A DNA stretch of 64,000 nucleotides from GCA-2693325 sp036343635. GTDB lineage: Bacteria > Latescibacterota > UBA2968 > UBA8231. The notes under the pieces were generated by a model. That model did not search any database and was not told the origin of the DNA. It was given only the letters and a program-made list of their open reading frames with translations. The stretch lies in NCBI GenBank assembly GCA_036343635.1, contig JAYYVF010000055.1, forward strand, positions 1 through 64,000, written 5' to 3'. The position numbers and the translations under genes are program-made. This document shows positions 44,262-52,648 of the stretch, one piece after another; the first letter of the stretch is position 1, and every line of letters begins with the position of its first letter.

Positions 44262-44900
44262 CTACTTAGGCCGCAAACTAGAGATATAACGTTCAAAAGA
44301 TGCCTTATTTTTCTTTAAAACGATTTCTGGCCCAGTCAATTTAAAAAAGAAAGAACCGTAAGGAGATTCGACAATGGCTCCATACAGGAGATGATTTTCT
44401 AACGACTCTCCATTCCCCCCTGACATAGTGCCAACATTATATGTTCCAGAAATCTCCACCCGCTCCACATTCATCCCCGAAACACGTTGGTTCCATTGAC
44501 GCGAAATAGGAGGCCGATTTTCTGATTGGAATTGACCTATCCAACGGTTTATATTTGCCTGAGTACCGCCCCCTTGGCCCGGACCAAAATAAAACACCGC
44601 AATAATTCCGTCTGGCTCTCCCCCAAAACCATGTAAATGATACTCAGCAACTCTCATAGAATTTGATGGAGTAACAGCATGCCATTCTTCCGGAACACTC
44701 CCAATTACCCCACCAAGATCAATCTCTGTAATAATCCCTGACTCCGAAATCGGTAATTCAGGAGTTGTTTCAACAACTGCATTCGGATCAAATACTGTCA
44801 TGTCGAATTCCCGTAAAGCCCCTTTGACGTCTGAATCTGTAAAGTTTTGACTACAACAGGATAAACCGACAGAAACAACAAGCATATAGGTTTTGCACAT
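44262..44900 (-). CDS. Hypothetical lipoprotein at the end of the cobalamin operon
   Basis: A 212-residue protein with a signal peptide and a Cys-Cys pair ('VVSVGLSCCSQ') that can serve as a lipidation site. The rest shows alternating strands, including 'WHAVTPSNSMRVAEYHLHG', 'GQGGGTQANINRWIGQFQ' and 'GNGESLENHLLYGAIVESPYGSFFFKLTGP', reminiscent of small beta-rich periplasmic domains, but no family is clear. The ATG lies two bases after the PduO-type gene, so it is probably the last member of that transcript. Confidence 0.65.
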   Translation of the reverse strand: MCKTYMLVVSVGLSCCSQNFTDSDVKGALREFDMTVFDPNAVVETTPELPISESGIITEIDLGGVIGSVPEEWHAVTPSNSMRVAEYHLHGFGGEPDGIIAVFYFGPGQGGGTQANINRWIGQFQSENRPPISRQWNQRVSGMNVERVEISGTYNVGTMSGGNGESLENHLLYGAIVESPYGSFFFKLTGPEIVLKKNKASFERYISSLRPK

Positions 44901-44902
44901 GT

Positions 44903-45490
44903 TCAATTCTCTTCTTCCACTGTGCTTAGTCCTGGATGCCAAAGCACATCTATATCCCCTTTGTTATTTGCATGTCGTGCTAGTACGAATAGTAAATCTG
45001 ACAGCCTATTAAGATAAACTGCAATTTTGTCATTGATTTCCTCCCTTTTTGCCAAAGACCAAACACTTCGCTCAGCTCTCCGGCATACACTTCGGGCAAC
45101 ATGTAAACGAGAAGCTTCTGTAGTCCCTCCAGGTAACACAAAGCTATTCAATGGTTTGAGAGACTCATTATAAAGGTCTATTAATTTTTCTATATTTTCG
45201 ACATTTCCTTCACGTATTCTTAAATATTTATTTTCCTCTTCACCCTCTTCGAGCGGTCGACACAAATCTGCACCAACGTCAAATAAATCATTTTGGATAA
45301 TAGACATGACTTCATCTAAGTCGCTTCCTTTCGAAATAGCATCTCTAGCCAACCCTATAACAGAATTTAATTCATCAACATCGCCGTTACTTTCTATACG
45401 CAGATCATCTTTGGCTACCAGCGAACTGTCGCCAATATGAGTCATACCGCCATCACCGTTTTTAGTATATATTTTCGATAGGTTAACCAT
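44903..45490 (-). CDS. Cob(I)yrinic acid a,c-diamide adenosyltransferase, PduO type
   Basis: A 195-residue ATP:cobalamin adenosyltransferase. Family signatures: the N-terminal ATP loop 'SKIYTKNGDGGMTHIGDSS', 'DVDELNSVIGLARD', 'FVLPGGTTEASRLHVARSVCRRAERSVWSL' and 'VYLNRLSDLLFVLARHAN'. It adds the 5'-deoxyadenosyl group to cobalamin. Its position after btuDFC on a transcript led by a cobalamin riboswitch fits salvage and activation of imported B12. Confidence 0.93.
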   Translation of the reverse strand: MVNLSKIYTKNGDGGMTHIGDSSLVAKDDLRIESNGDVDELNSVIGLARDAISKGSDLDEVMSIIQNDLFDVGADLCRPLEEGEEENKYLRIREGNVENIEKLIDLYNESLKPLNSFVLPGGTTEASRLHVARSVCRRAERSVWSLAKREEINDKIAVYLNRLSDLLFVLARHANNKGDIDVLWHPGLSTVEEEN

Positions 45491-45534
45491 CCATCGATCC
45501 TCCTCTTTTTACCATCTATAAATATTTAAATATT

Positions 45535-46116
45535 TCATAATCTTTGCCTGTAATGATTCGGATTTACTAATCCGGTTAACGACTCTGCTACCCTCTCATT
45601 CAATCCTAAGAACTTACAAAGCGCCCTACATTCCGCAAAAGGCTCAAAAACTAATTGGGAATAATTAATTGTGTGAGCTACCATGTTCGCTTGTTCGTCA
45701 AGCCATGATTGGGCTTCATGAATTTGATTGGACAACGCTCTAATTACAGCTTCGCCGTTTTCCCTTTTAGCAAAACCCCGATTTTCTAACATTACCTGTT
45801 GGGAAGCATAAATCTCTTCACAGTTACGAAGCATCAATATTACTCTATACTGCTCACAGGAAGGTAAGTATTGCAACAAGGGCGAGACAACTTTAACAAC
45901 CTTACCACGAGCCGACTTTACCCACTTTGCGGAGGTACGCAAATTCTTGACCGGTTGATATTCAAAATACCCCCCTGGGTTATCATCATCTGGCGAGCGA
46001 TGGCCATCTATCAATAATGGAAGTCCGGCCTGCTGAAGAAGGGCCATAACAAGAGATGTGCCGGAACGAGGCAGACCTGAAACTACAACCACCATCTCTT
46101 TGGGTATTACATTCAT
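45535..46116 (-). CDS. Sulfotransferase-like P-loop protein in the B12 operon
   Basis: A 193-residue protein with the PAPS-binding P-loop 'VVSGLPRSGTSLVMALLQQAGLPLLIDG' and downstream 'NPGGYFEYQPVKNLR', as in the sulfotransferase superfamily. A helix with 'YRVILMLRNCEEIYASQQVML' provides the 3'-phosphate-binding Arg/Ser. The gene starts one base after btuC. Full-length sulfotransferases are 250-350 residues, so this is a short form. Its link to cobalamin uptake is only positional. Confidence 0.7.
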   Translation of the reverse strand: MNVIPKEMVVVVSGLPRSGTSLVMALLQQAGLPLLIDGHRSPDDDNPGGYFEYQPVKNLRTSAKWVKSARGKVVKVVSPLLQYLPSCEQYRVILMLRNCEEIYASQQVMLENRGFAKRENGEAVIRALSNQIHEAQSWLDEQANMVAHTINYSQLVFEPFAECRALCKFLGLNERVAESLTGLVNPNHYRQRL

Positions 46117-46117
46117 A

Positions 46118-47134
46118 TTAAGAATTCGTTTTTTGCCGGCGCCCCAGCAGATACAGAAAAAAAGGGCATCCTAAAAATGCAGTAACAATACCAACCGGGA
46201 TTTCAGAAGTTCCCATTAATGAACGAGCTAACCAATCAGCCAGAACTAAAAGCACCGCGCCGCCAAGTAAACAGGAAGGAGACAACCATCTTTGGTCGGA
46301 TCCAACGATCAAACGCATGAGATGCGGAATAATAAGCCCTACAAAACCGATAATCCCACTAACAGAAACAGCTACCGCTGTTAACACAGATGCCGAAACC
46401 AATAAACGACGTTTTATCCCCTCAACATTCACGCCGAGATAGAGGGCGGTCTCTTCTCCTTGCAACAAAACATTAATGTCTCTGGATAATAGTTGTATAT
46501 ATATAGCGGCAACCAAAAGAGGCAACCATATGGTTCCTAAATGCTCCCACCCACGAGATGCAAAACTGCCCATCAACCAAAAGACAATACGTTGCATATC
46601 AAAAGGATTCTCGCCACTGATCATAAAAAAAGAAGTTGCTGCAGAGGCGAGAGCACCAACGGCTATACCTGTTAATAGGACGGTCGCAATTGGGAGTCGG
46701 CCTCCACGTCGAGAGATAGCATAAACCACCGTAGTAACAAATAGTGCCCCAATAAATGCACAAACGGTTACACTACTAATACCACCATACCAGGTATTGA
46801 TTCCGAAAACAAATGCCAGAGTCGCCCCGAGACCTGCACCAGATGATACACCAACAATATACGGATCGGCCATTGGATTCTGAAAAAATGATTGCATTAC
46901 CGCACCGCTTTGAGCAAGTGCAGCACCCACCATGGCCGCTAGAATTATTCGAGGTAAACGTATTTCAAAAATTATAACCGATTCAATACCTTTGTCATCC
47001 ATTGAACCTAAAAGTAGTGACATGATTTTGTCTAAGGGAATAACAACAGGACCATCCGAAAGAGACAACAAACAACTAAAGAATAAACAAACCGCCAACA
47101 ATATTATAATCCACCAATTTCCTAGCCGACTCAT
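46118..47134 (-). CDS. btuC: Cobalamin ABC transporter permease BtuC-like (FecCD)
   Basis: A 338-residue FecCD-family permease with about ten helices. Conserved stretches: 'IEVRLPRIILA'-like 'IFEIRLPRIILAAMVGAALAQSGAVMQSFFQNPMADPYIVGVSSGAGLGA', 'WLMGSFASRGWEHLG', 'GEETALYLGVNVEGIKRRLLV' and 'GIIGFVGLIIPHLMRLIVGSDQRW'. It moves the substrate delivered by BtuF. Riboswitch control and the neighbouring adenosyltransferase favour cobalamin over siderophore. Confidence 0.88.
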   Translation of the reverse strand: MSRLGNWWIIILLAVCLFFSCLLSLSDGPVVIPLDKIMSLLLGSMDDKGIESVIIFEIRLPRIILAAMVGAALAQSGAVMQSFFQNPMADPYIVGVSSGAGLGATLAFVFGINTWYGGISSVTVCAFIGALFVTTVVYAISRRGGRLPIATVLLTGIAVGALASAATSFFMISGENPFDMQRIVFWLMGSFASRGWEHLGTIWLPLLVAAIYIQLLSRDINVLLQGEETALYLGVNVEGIKRRLLVSASVLTAVAVSVSGIIGFVGLIIPHLMRLIVGSDQRWLSPSCLLGGAVLLVLADWLARSLMGTSEIPVGIVTAFLGCPFFLYLLGRRQKTNS

Positions 47135-47147
47135 AGTTTGTCCCGAA

Positions 47148-48050
47148 TTACCTATTGGTTTGGTACGCTATAATAAAATCTGCAATCAACTCGAGTGCTT
47201 CTAATAGTCTCGGCCCTGGCCGAAGAAGCAAATCCGGTTCAACATAAATTACGTTCTCATCAACAATAGCTGGTATCCGTTCCCAGACAGGAGTGCGACT
47301 CAAACGTTCAATTTCTTCCGAAAGCCCCTGCTGGCCTCCCTCAACTTGGGTTGTGATAATAATTTCCGGTGACCACATCAATACGGTCTCTATACTTACT
47401 TGCGGCCATGAACCAACCGCATCTCGCGCGACATTGGTACCACCAGCAAGGTCAATTACGTCATCAATAATCGTGTTGTTGCCAGCCGTATAAAATGTAT
47501 TGTCCCCCAGCCCCCACATCACTTTAGGACGTTCAATTTGATCAACAACTTTCTGACTAACATTTTCAATTCGATCTTCAAATTCCGAGATAAGTGAATC
47601 AGCTCTCGATTCAACATTAAGGAAAATTCCCAGCCTTTGAATCGCATCTAATAATTCATCCAAGTCTTTGATCTCAAGAGAAAAGACGGGTATTCCTAAC
47701 CTATCTAATCCCTTTAAACTTTCTATATCATTACCTCGAATAGCAAAAACTACGTCGGGATTAAGCGCAGCAATTTTTTCCAAATCCAGCGTATTAAATC
47801 CAGCAACGACCTCAACAGACTTAATTTCCTCTGGAAAATTACAATATTTAGTTCTTCCAACAAGATGCGATTGTAATCCCAAAGCCCCAAGCAATTCAGT
47901 ATTACTAGGAGCTAATGACACCAACCTCTGGGGCGTTTCTTCAGAAGAAAATTCCCTTCCAAGATCATCGGAAATAATATTTTCATTTTCACCGTAAATA
48001 GATACACTTGTAAAAAAAAAGATTGTAAAAAAAACCTTTAAGTTTTTCAT
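47148..48050 (-). CDS. btuF: Cobalamin-binding periplasmic protein BtuF-like
   Basis: A 300-residue class III substrate-binding protein with a signal peptide ('VFFTIFFFTSVSIYG'). Lobe motifs are 'PQRLVSLAPSNTELLGALGLQSHLVGRTKYCNFP', 'LEKIAALNPDVVFA' and 'GDNTFYTAGNNTIIDDVIDLAGGTNVA', ending 'VEPDLLLRPGPRLLEALELIADFI'. It captures corrinoid in the periplasm and docks on BtuC. It sits between the ATPase and permease genes of the same operon. Confidence 0.9.
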   Translation of the reverse strand: MKNLKVFFTIFFFTSVSIYGENENIISDDLGREFSSEETPQRLVSLAPSNTELLGALGLQSHLVGRTKYCNFPEEIKSVEVVAGFNTLDLEKIAALNPDVVFAIRGNDIESLKGLDRLGIPVFSLEIKDLDELLDAIQRLGIFLNVESRADSLISEFEDRIENVSQKVVDQIERPKVMWGLGDNTFYTAGNNTIIDDVIDLAGGTNVARDAVGSWPQVSIETVLMWSPEIIITTQVEGGQQGLSEEIERLSRTPVWERIPAIVDENVIYVEPDLLLRPGPRLLEALELIADFIIAYQTNR

Positions 48051-48058
48051 AGATAAAA

Positions 48059-48859
48059 TTAATTACTCGTTTTAGTTCTAAGTGACATTGGCACAACCCT
48101 TAAAGAACCTGCGATATCTGTATCAATTTTAAGATCTATTCCAAATACTTTACTTAAGACCGAATCACTCATAGCCTCTTCCATTTTACCCTTTGTGCAA
48201 ATTCTTCCATTTTTCATGACAACCACGTCACGACAATAGGATGTTACCATATTAAGCTCATGCGTCGCACAGAATATGGCCAATCCGCAATCCTGGTTTA
48301 AATGATATAGAACGTCAAAAACTTCGATTTGATGGTTAATATCCAGATAACTGGTTGGTTCATCTAAAAGAAGGACCGAAGGCTGCTGGGCGAGGGCTCG
48401 TGCGATAACCACTCTCTGTCGCTCACCACCTGATAATTCGAGAACTGATCGATCAGCCAATGCATTGACATCCGTTCTTTCCATTGCTTCATCGACAGCT
48501 CGAAGGTCTTCTGGTTGTAGTCCTCTATAACTTAATAAATAAGGGTTCCTTCCCATAGAAACGACCTGATGAACCGTAAAATCGAAAGAATTGTGGACCT
48601 GTTGCGGCACAACAGCGATTCTCCGAGCAATCAACCGCCGTTTCCACGTAAAGGCAGGAGAATCAAACCAGCTCAGCGTGCCATTCCGAAGTGGCAACGC
48701 CCCAGCCAATGATCGAATTAGTGTGCTCTTCCCACAACCATTCGGTCCTATAAGGCCAATAAAATCTCTTTCACAAATACCAAGAGAAACATCGGTAAAG
48801 ATTGCCTCACCAGTGCCATAGCCAGCAGTTGCCTCACTTAGATTTATCAATCTTTGCAT
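48059..48859 (-). CDS. btuD: Cobalamin ABC transporter ATP-binding protein BtuD-like
   Basis: A 266-residue ABC ATPase: Walker A 'GPNGCGKSTLIRSLAG', signature 'ELSGGERQRVVIARALAQ', Walker B 'VLLLDEPTSYLDI' and H-loop 'IFCATHELNMV'. All motifs are intact. It powers BtuC. The start is set at MQRLINLSE, the first codon of the recognisable protein; the open frame upstream overlaps the riboswitch and its attenuator and is not coding. Confidence 0.92.
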   Translation of the reverse strand: MQRLINLSEATAGYGTGEAIFTDVSLGICERDFIGLIGPNGCGKSTLIRSLAGALPLRNGTLSWFDSPAFTWKRRLIARRIAVVPQQVHNSFDFTVHQVVSMGRNPYLLSYRGLQPEDLRAVDEAMERTDVNALADRSVLELSGGERQRVVIARALAQQPSVLLLDEPTSYLDINHQIEVFDVLYHLNQDCGLAIFCATHELNMVTSYCRDVVVMKNGRICTKGKMEEAMSDSVLSKVFGIDLKIDTDIAGSLRVVPMSLRTKTSN

Positions 48860-48896
48860 AAAAAATACCGACCTCAGCGAGATCGGTACATTAATC

Positions 48897-48945
48897 CACC
48901 CTAAAAAAGAGGAAAGACCCATCCCGCGAGGATCTCTTAGATATA
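48897..48945 (-). terminator. Possible attenuator hairpin downstream of the cobalamin riboswitch
   Basis: On the minus strand AGAGATCC can pair with GGGTCTTT around a GC-rich loop, followed by CCTCTTTTTT. It lies between the riboswitch core and btuD, the position of an expression platform that would stop transcription when cobalamin is bound. Confidence 0.5.
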
Positions 48946-48949
48946 AAAT

Positions 48950-49116
48950 TGTAGGCAGGTCTCCTGACTTACAGCTATGCATCCAGCCCTTCCCGATTAG
49001 AATCAGTGGCTTCGTGGATACACTGCACTTGCTCCTGTACACGCTGTTCACAGTGGCGGGGCCGTGGCGGATTCACACCGCCTTCCCTATTCTCCAGATC
49101 ACCGGCACCTACAATA
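48950..49116 (-). promoter_or_regulatory. Cobalamin (B12) riboswitch
   Basis: The minus-strand RNA shows the class hallmarks: a 5' GTAGGTGCC stem strand, GGGAAGGCGGTGTGAATCC, the B12 box region CCCGCCACTGT, the conserved AGTCAGGAGACCTGCC near the 3' side, and a closing GCCTAC strand pairing with the start. It precedes btuD-btuF-btuC and the PduO-type adenosyltransferase, the expected regulon. Confidence 0.93.
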
Positions 49117-49192
49117 GATGTCTGTTTACTACGAATATATTAATGGCACAACTTGCGGTCAATTTGAGCTTTATCCCAAAATAAAGGCCACA

Positions 49193-49939
49193 CTATTTGC
49201 GTTGAACAAAACTCGATCTACGTTTTTTTGACCGGATATGCAAACCATAAAGTATTGCTACGATAGTAACAGCAATAGCAAAAAGCCAACTACCTATGTC
49301 ATAAAATCTTTTTAACGTACTTTTGGATGCAGCAAAGCCTTTAAACCTTTCATATCTATCACTGGGCGCAACAATATTAGCTAAACGAATGGCTTCATTT
49401 GCTTCCTCAACACGATCATCGCGAATTAAACTATTTATGTAGTTGTAATGAGCTTCAACAAAGCTGGGAAACAGCCTTCGGGCAATATCGAATTGTTTCT
49501 CAGATTCAGCGAATTTTTCCAAAAGGAAGAGCGTCGTACCTAACCCATTCCTCGCCAAAGCCCCAAGATGTTTTGCATTTGCACCACCATCTTTTTGCGC
49601 TACGCGTGCAGCTTTTAAGAAAACAGCCTGAGCATGTTTCAATTTTCCAGCAGAATGATAAATGAGACCCGAATTGTACAGGCTTTGAAAAAATTCCGGG
49701 TCTATTTTTAAAGATTTTCTATAATCACGTAGCGCCTGATCCTCATCAACGGGTACTCCATCCCCCATATGATACGTCAATCCACGTTTAAAATATTCAG
49801 TTGCCTCATTTTGCCCAAATGCTGGAAAAGCCAATAGCAATACCCAGATCGGAATACAGACAGGAGTACACCGTTTAAATGTTTTCAAAGTAGATGAAAA
49901 AGGTGACAGGTCTTTAGGGTGATGTAAGAGCCTCATCAA
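49193..49939 (-). CDS. TPR repeat protein with signal and C-terminal membrane helix
   Basis: A 248-residue protein. A hydrophobic stretch ('CIPIWVLLLAFPAFG') serves as signal or anchor. Tetratricopeptide-like repeats follow ('SLYNSGLIYHSAGKLKHAQAVFLKAARV', 'NGLGTTLFLLEKFAESEKQFDIARRLFP', 'VEAHYNYINSLIRDDRVEEANEAIRLANIVAP'), then a membrane segment ('IGSWLFAIAVTIVAILYGLHI') and a basic tail. It likely scaffolds proteins in the periplasm. Downstream of the mlaD-like gene on the same strand, about 100 bases away. No specific function assigned. Confidence 0.72.
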   Translation of the reverse strand: MMRLLHHPKDLSPFSSTLKTFKRCTPVCIPIWVLLLAFPAFGQNEATEYFKRGLTYHMGDGVPVDEDQALRDYRKSLKIDPEFFQSLYNSGLIYHSAGKLKHAQAVFLKAARVAQKDGGANAKHLGALARNGLGTTLFLLEKFAESEKQFDIARRLFPSFVEAHYNYINSLIRDDRVEEANEAIRLANIVAPSDRYERFKGFAASKSTLKRFYDIGSWLFAIAVTIVAILYGLHIRSKKRRSSFVQRK

Positions 49940-50036
49940 TTATTCTCATTTCAAACTTCGCAGGAAAGTTGAATTGCAAATATTTCTTAATCGAATCAAA
50001 ATAATCTGCGAAACACTCATTCGTTAAGTCAACAGA

Positions 50037-51017
50037 CTAAGGCCTCAATGACCTAAACTTGCTCCGCCTAAATTTCGCTGGCTTACGGTCTTCTTCTGCC
50101 TCACTAGTCCCCGTAAAAAACTTCCAAGGACGAGCTGCCAACTCGCGGGCGCTCTGGGAGGTCGAATGAACATTGTCTATCGTCGAATCTATTTGTCCTT
50201 CTTTTTTCTCCACAAATGATTCTACACGTCCCAAAACAGAATCCAAATGCTGTAATGCAGAGCTTAGACCAGCGACTGCCTTTTGAACATCTTCTTGACT
50301 GGCTATAACGAGTGTATCAACATTCCCTAACATCCGGCCAGCCGTTTCGGTGCTAAGACGAAGTTGCACGAGTAATTTTTCAAGTTCCGGGCTAGCCCGA
50401 TTTACCATTTGTCGGCTAGCATCCAAAAGACTATCAGCACTAGTCGAAACAAGCTGTACTCCATTAGCTGCACGATGAATTCCATCCCCTATGCGACCGA
50501 GACGATATCCCAGATCGGCGCGTCGAATACTTTCTCCTGCCGCCCCAAGTTTATGAGCCATTTCAGTTAAGCGAGTCATCAACTCATTCATCGCTCCTTT
50601 TTCCCGGCCGCGAATCACACTACCAGCTTCGACAACACCTTCAACAGCCTGACTGACGTCCAAGTCAATAAAGGTATCACCAACCAAGCCACTGCGTTTC
50701 ATCTCAGCCACCACACCTACTGGCACGGGGTAGATTGTCTCAATGGCCATCGTAACTAAAAAGTAAGCCTCACCAACAGGAGGGCGCGGCCGAAATTCAA
50801 CCGACTGAACTTGACCGATGGTAAAACCTCGCAATTTGACTTTCGTGGCTTCGCTAATATTGCTGATTGCATTAAATTCGGCAATGAGTTCGTAGCGCTC
50901 AACTTCTTCTTCCTTAAAAACAAGTAACCAGGTAAAAAGAAATACCGCCGCAACGACAAACAATCCGACCATAACATGCCCACTTGGGCGTTCGTGTAGC
51001 AATGTTCGTTTTTGCAT
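50037..51017 (-). CDS. MlaD/MCE-domain lipid transport protein
   Basis: A 326-residue protein with an N-terminal membrane helix ('HVMVGLFVVAAVFLFTWLLVF') and an MCE domain (about residues 40-135: 'FNAISNISEATKVKLRGFTIGQVQSVEFRP', 'VEMKRSGLVGDTFIDL'-like). A long helical tail with Ser/Leu repeats follows. MCE proteins form hexameric rings that carry lipids between membranes. Here it is encoded after mlaE- and mlaF-like genes in the usual Mla order. ATG start 14 bases after the ATPase gene. Confidence 0.9.
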   Translation of the reverse strand: MQKRTLLHERPSGHVMVGLFVVAAVFLFTWLLVFKEEEVERYELIAEFNAISNISEATKVKLRGFTIGQVQSVEFRPRPPVGEAYFLVTMAIETIYPVPVGVVAEMKRSGLVGDTFIDLDVSQAVEGVVEAGSVIRGREKGAMNELMTRLTEMAHKLGAAGESIRRADLGYRLGRIGDGIHRAANGVQLVSTSADSLLDASRQMVNRASPELEKLLVQLRLSTETAGRMLGNVDTLVIASQEDVQKAVAGLSSALQHLDSVLGRVESFVEKKEGQIDSTIDNVHSTSQSARELAARPWKFFTGTSEAEEDRKPAKFRRSKFRSLRP

Positions 51018-51031
51018 CTATATCTCCGAGG

Positions 51032-51793
51032 CTATGCCGAATTCGACAACTCTGTCCTAATCCAAGGATCATCACATTCGATCAAGTCATCTGAATTTCT
51101 TATATAGAAAAAATTTCCATCTCTCAAGACTCCGTAGCTTTCAAACGCACGAGCCACAGTCGATAGTCTTGAAGTAGTTAACATCCGTGTACAGTGCGAA
51201 AGTTTTACTTCAGTAAGAATTCCCAATAACTTATCTATACTTTGCGCGTCTATACCGGCACATATATCATCGAGAAGCAGGATTTCCGGATCTAAGCTAA
51301 GTGCACGTGCCAAAACGATACACTTTCGCTGCATTTGATTCAATTGAACCGGACGCAAACCCGTTCCCAATAAATCCCCAACACCCACCCACTCTGCGGC
51401 TTCTCGGCATCTCTTTGTAATATCATCATCTTCTACGTCATTACTTGAATGATAAGTAAGAGCTAATGATATATTCTGATCGACATCCATATTATCGACT
51501 AACTCACGCTCTCCCATCACTGATCCAACACGCAATCGCAAATTAACGAGACCGCTTTCATCCATATCAAATACGGATTCATCATTAATTCGCACATCCC
51601 CCCACAGGCGGACCTTATCATCCTTCTGCATTCCCGGTAAACCCTGAACCAGTCGCAAAACCAAAGAGCGACCACAGCCAGGAGGCCCCGTAATCGCCAT
51701 AGACCCTCCAGACTCCAACCGAAACGACACATTTTTCAAAAAATATTTGCCTTCAACTTCTAATGTAACATCCTGAAACTCAACTGTAGCCAT
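51032..51793 (-). CDS. MlaF-like ABC ATPase with substituted catalytic motifs
   Basis: A 253-residue ABC-fold protein encoded between MlaE- and MlaD-like genes. Alignment by eye to MlaF shows every key motif changed: Walker A reads GPPGCGRS (Lys to Arg at residue 42), the signature LSGGx reads LNQMQ, Walker B reads 'ILLLDDICAGID' (Glu to Asp), and the H-loop His is absent ('TTSRLSTVARAF'). The fold and dimer scaffold seem kept. It may hydrolyse ATP poorly or only bind it. Reading frame and ribosome binding region are intact, so this is divergence, not a broken gene. Confidence 0.82.
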   Translation of the reverse strand: MATVEFQDVTLEVEGKYFLKNVSFRLESGGSMAITGPPGCGRSLVLRLVQGLPGMQKDDKVRLWGDVRINDESVFDMDESGLVNLRLRVGSVMGERELVDNMDVDQNISLALTYHSSNDVEDDDITKRCREAAEWVGVGDLLGTGLRPVQLNQMQRKCIVLARALSLDPEILLLDDICAGIDAQSIDKLLGILTEVKLSHCTRMLTTSRLSTVARAFESYGVLRDGNFFYIRNSDDLIECDDPWIRTELSNSA

Positions 51794-51808
51794 AGATTTA
51801 GTTTATAC

Positions 51809-52633
51809 CTATATCCAATAAAAGACGCCGGATATTAATGCACTAACTACGAATACGTAATACATTGACTGAAAGACTCCATTGCGAGCAACCATTGGCA
51901 CCTCGTAATAGGCCCGACGAGCACGCAGACCATGATAACAAGATATTAAAGCAACAATTGCACCAAAAATAAGACCTTTCGTTAGACTTAAATAAAGATC
52001 TACAGATGAAAGAAAAACAAAGATATAATCACTGTATAGAGAAAATGGGATTGTCAGCCGCGTACTCGCGACAATAAAACCTCCAATTAAAGCAACCGCA
52101 TCAAAATATACTAGCATACAAAATAGAGAAACCATCGTACCTAGAACGCGGGGGACTACTAAAAAGTGATATGGATCAATTCCCAATCCTTCTAACGCCT
52201 CAACTTCGCCACTAATACGATTCGTAGCCATCTGTGCCGCCATAGCCGTTCCTGAACGCGTAATAACAACCATTGCCGTAATAATTGGGCCTAATTCACG
52301 AACAATACTGATAACCAATATCTGGCCAATAAGGGCATGTGCGCCAACACCTTGAAGTTGAGGAAGAGATTGGACAATAACGGTAGATCCAATCAATAAA
52401 GATAAAAAACTGAGAAATGGAAGAGCCTCCAGCCCAGTAAAAAATACCTGTTGAGTAGTTATCCGAAGAGTAGTTCGCAGACCTTGATTTCCGAGGAACA
52501 AGCCTGTTCCCCTAATTACGGCCACCGTAAACTTAAATAACTCCCAGTTTTGAACAAAGAGATGTATAGTTTGCCGTCCTATAAATCCGAACAGCGACGT
52601 AATCGTTCCTAATCCTCTTATCCTAAGTGCCAC
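51809..52633 (-). CDS. MlaE-type lipid transport permease
   Basis: A 274-residue permease of the MlaE/YrbE family with about five to six helices. Signatures: 'LPFLSFLSLLIGSTVIVQSLPQL', 'REL-GPIITAMVVITRSGTAMAAQMATNRISGEVEALEGLGIDPYHFLVVPRVLGT' and 'LTKGLIFGAIVALISCYHGLRA'. It forms the membrane part of a retrograde or anterograde phospholipid transporter with the neighbouring ATPase and MCE protein. Confidence 0.93.
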   Translation of the reverse strand: MALRIRGLGTITSLFGFIGRQTIHLFVQNWELFKFTVAVIRGTGLFLGNQGLRTTLRITTQQVFFTGLEALPFLSFLSLLIGSTVIVQSLPQLQGVGAHALIGQILVISIVRELGPIITAMVVITRSGTAMAAQMATNRISGEVEALEGLGIDPYHFLVVPRVLGTMVSLFCMLVYFDAVALIGGFIVASTRLTIPFSLYSDYIFVFLSSVDLYLSLTKGLIFGAIVALISCYHGLRARRAYYEVPMVARNGVFQSMYYVFVVSALISGVFYWI

Positions 52634-52648
52634 GGAGACTTCTCCATA

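Noticed and set aside
48860..49051. A longer N-terminus for btuD
   Set aside because: It overlaps the riboswitch and attenuator; the family similarity begins at MQRLINLSE.
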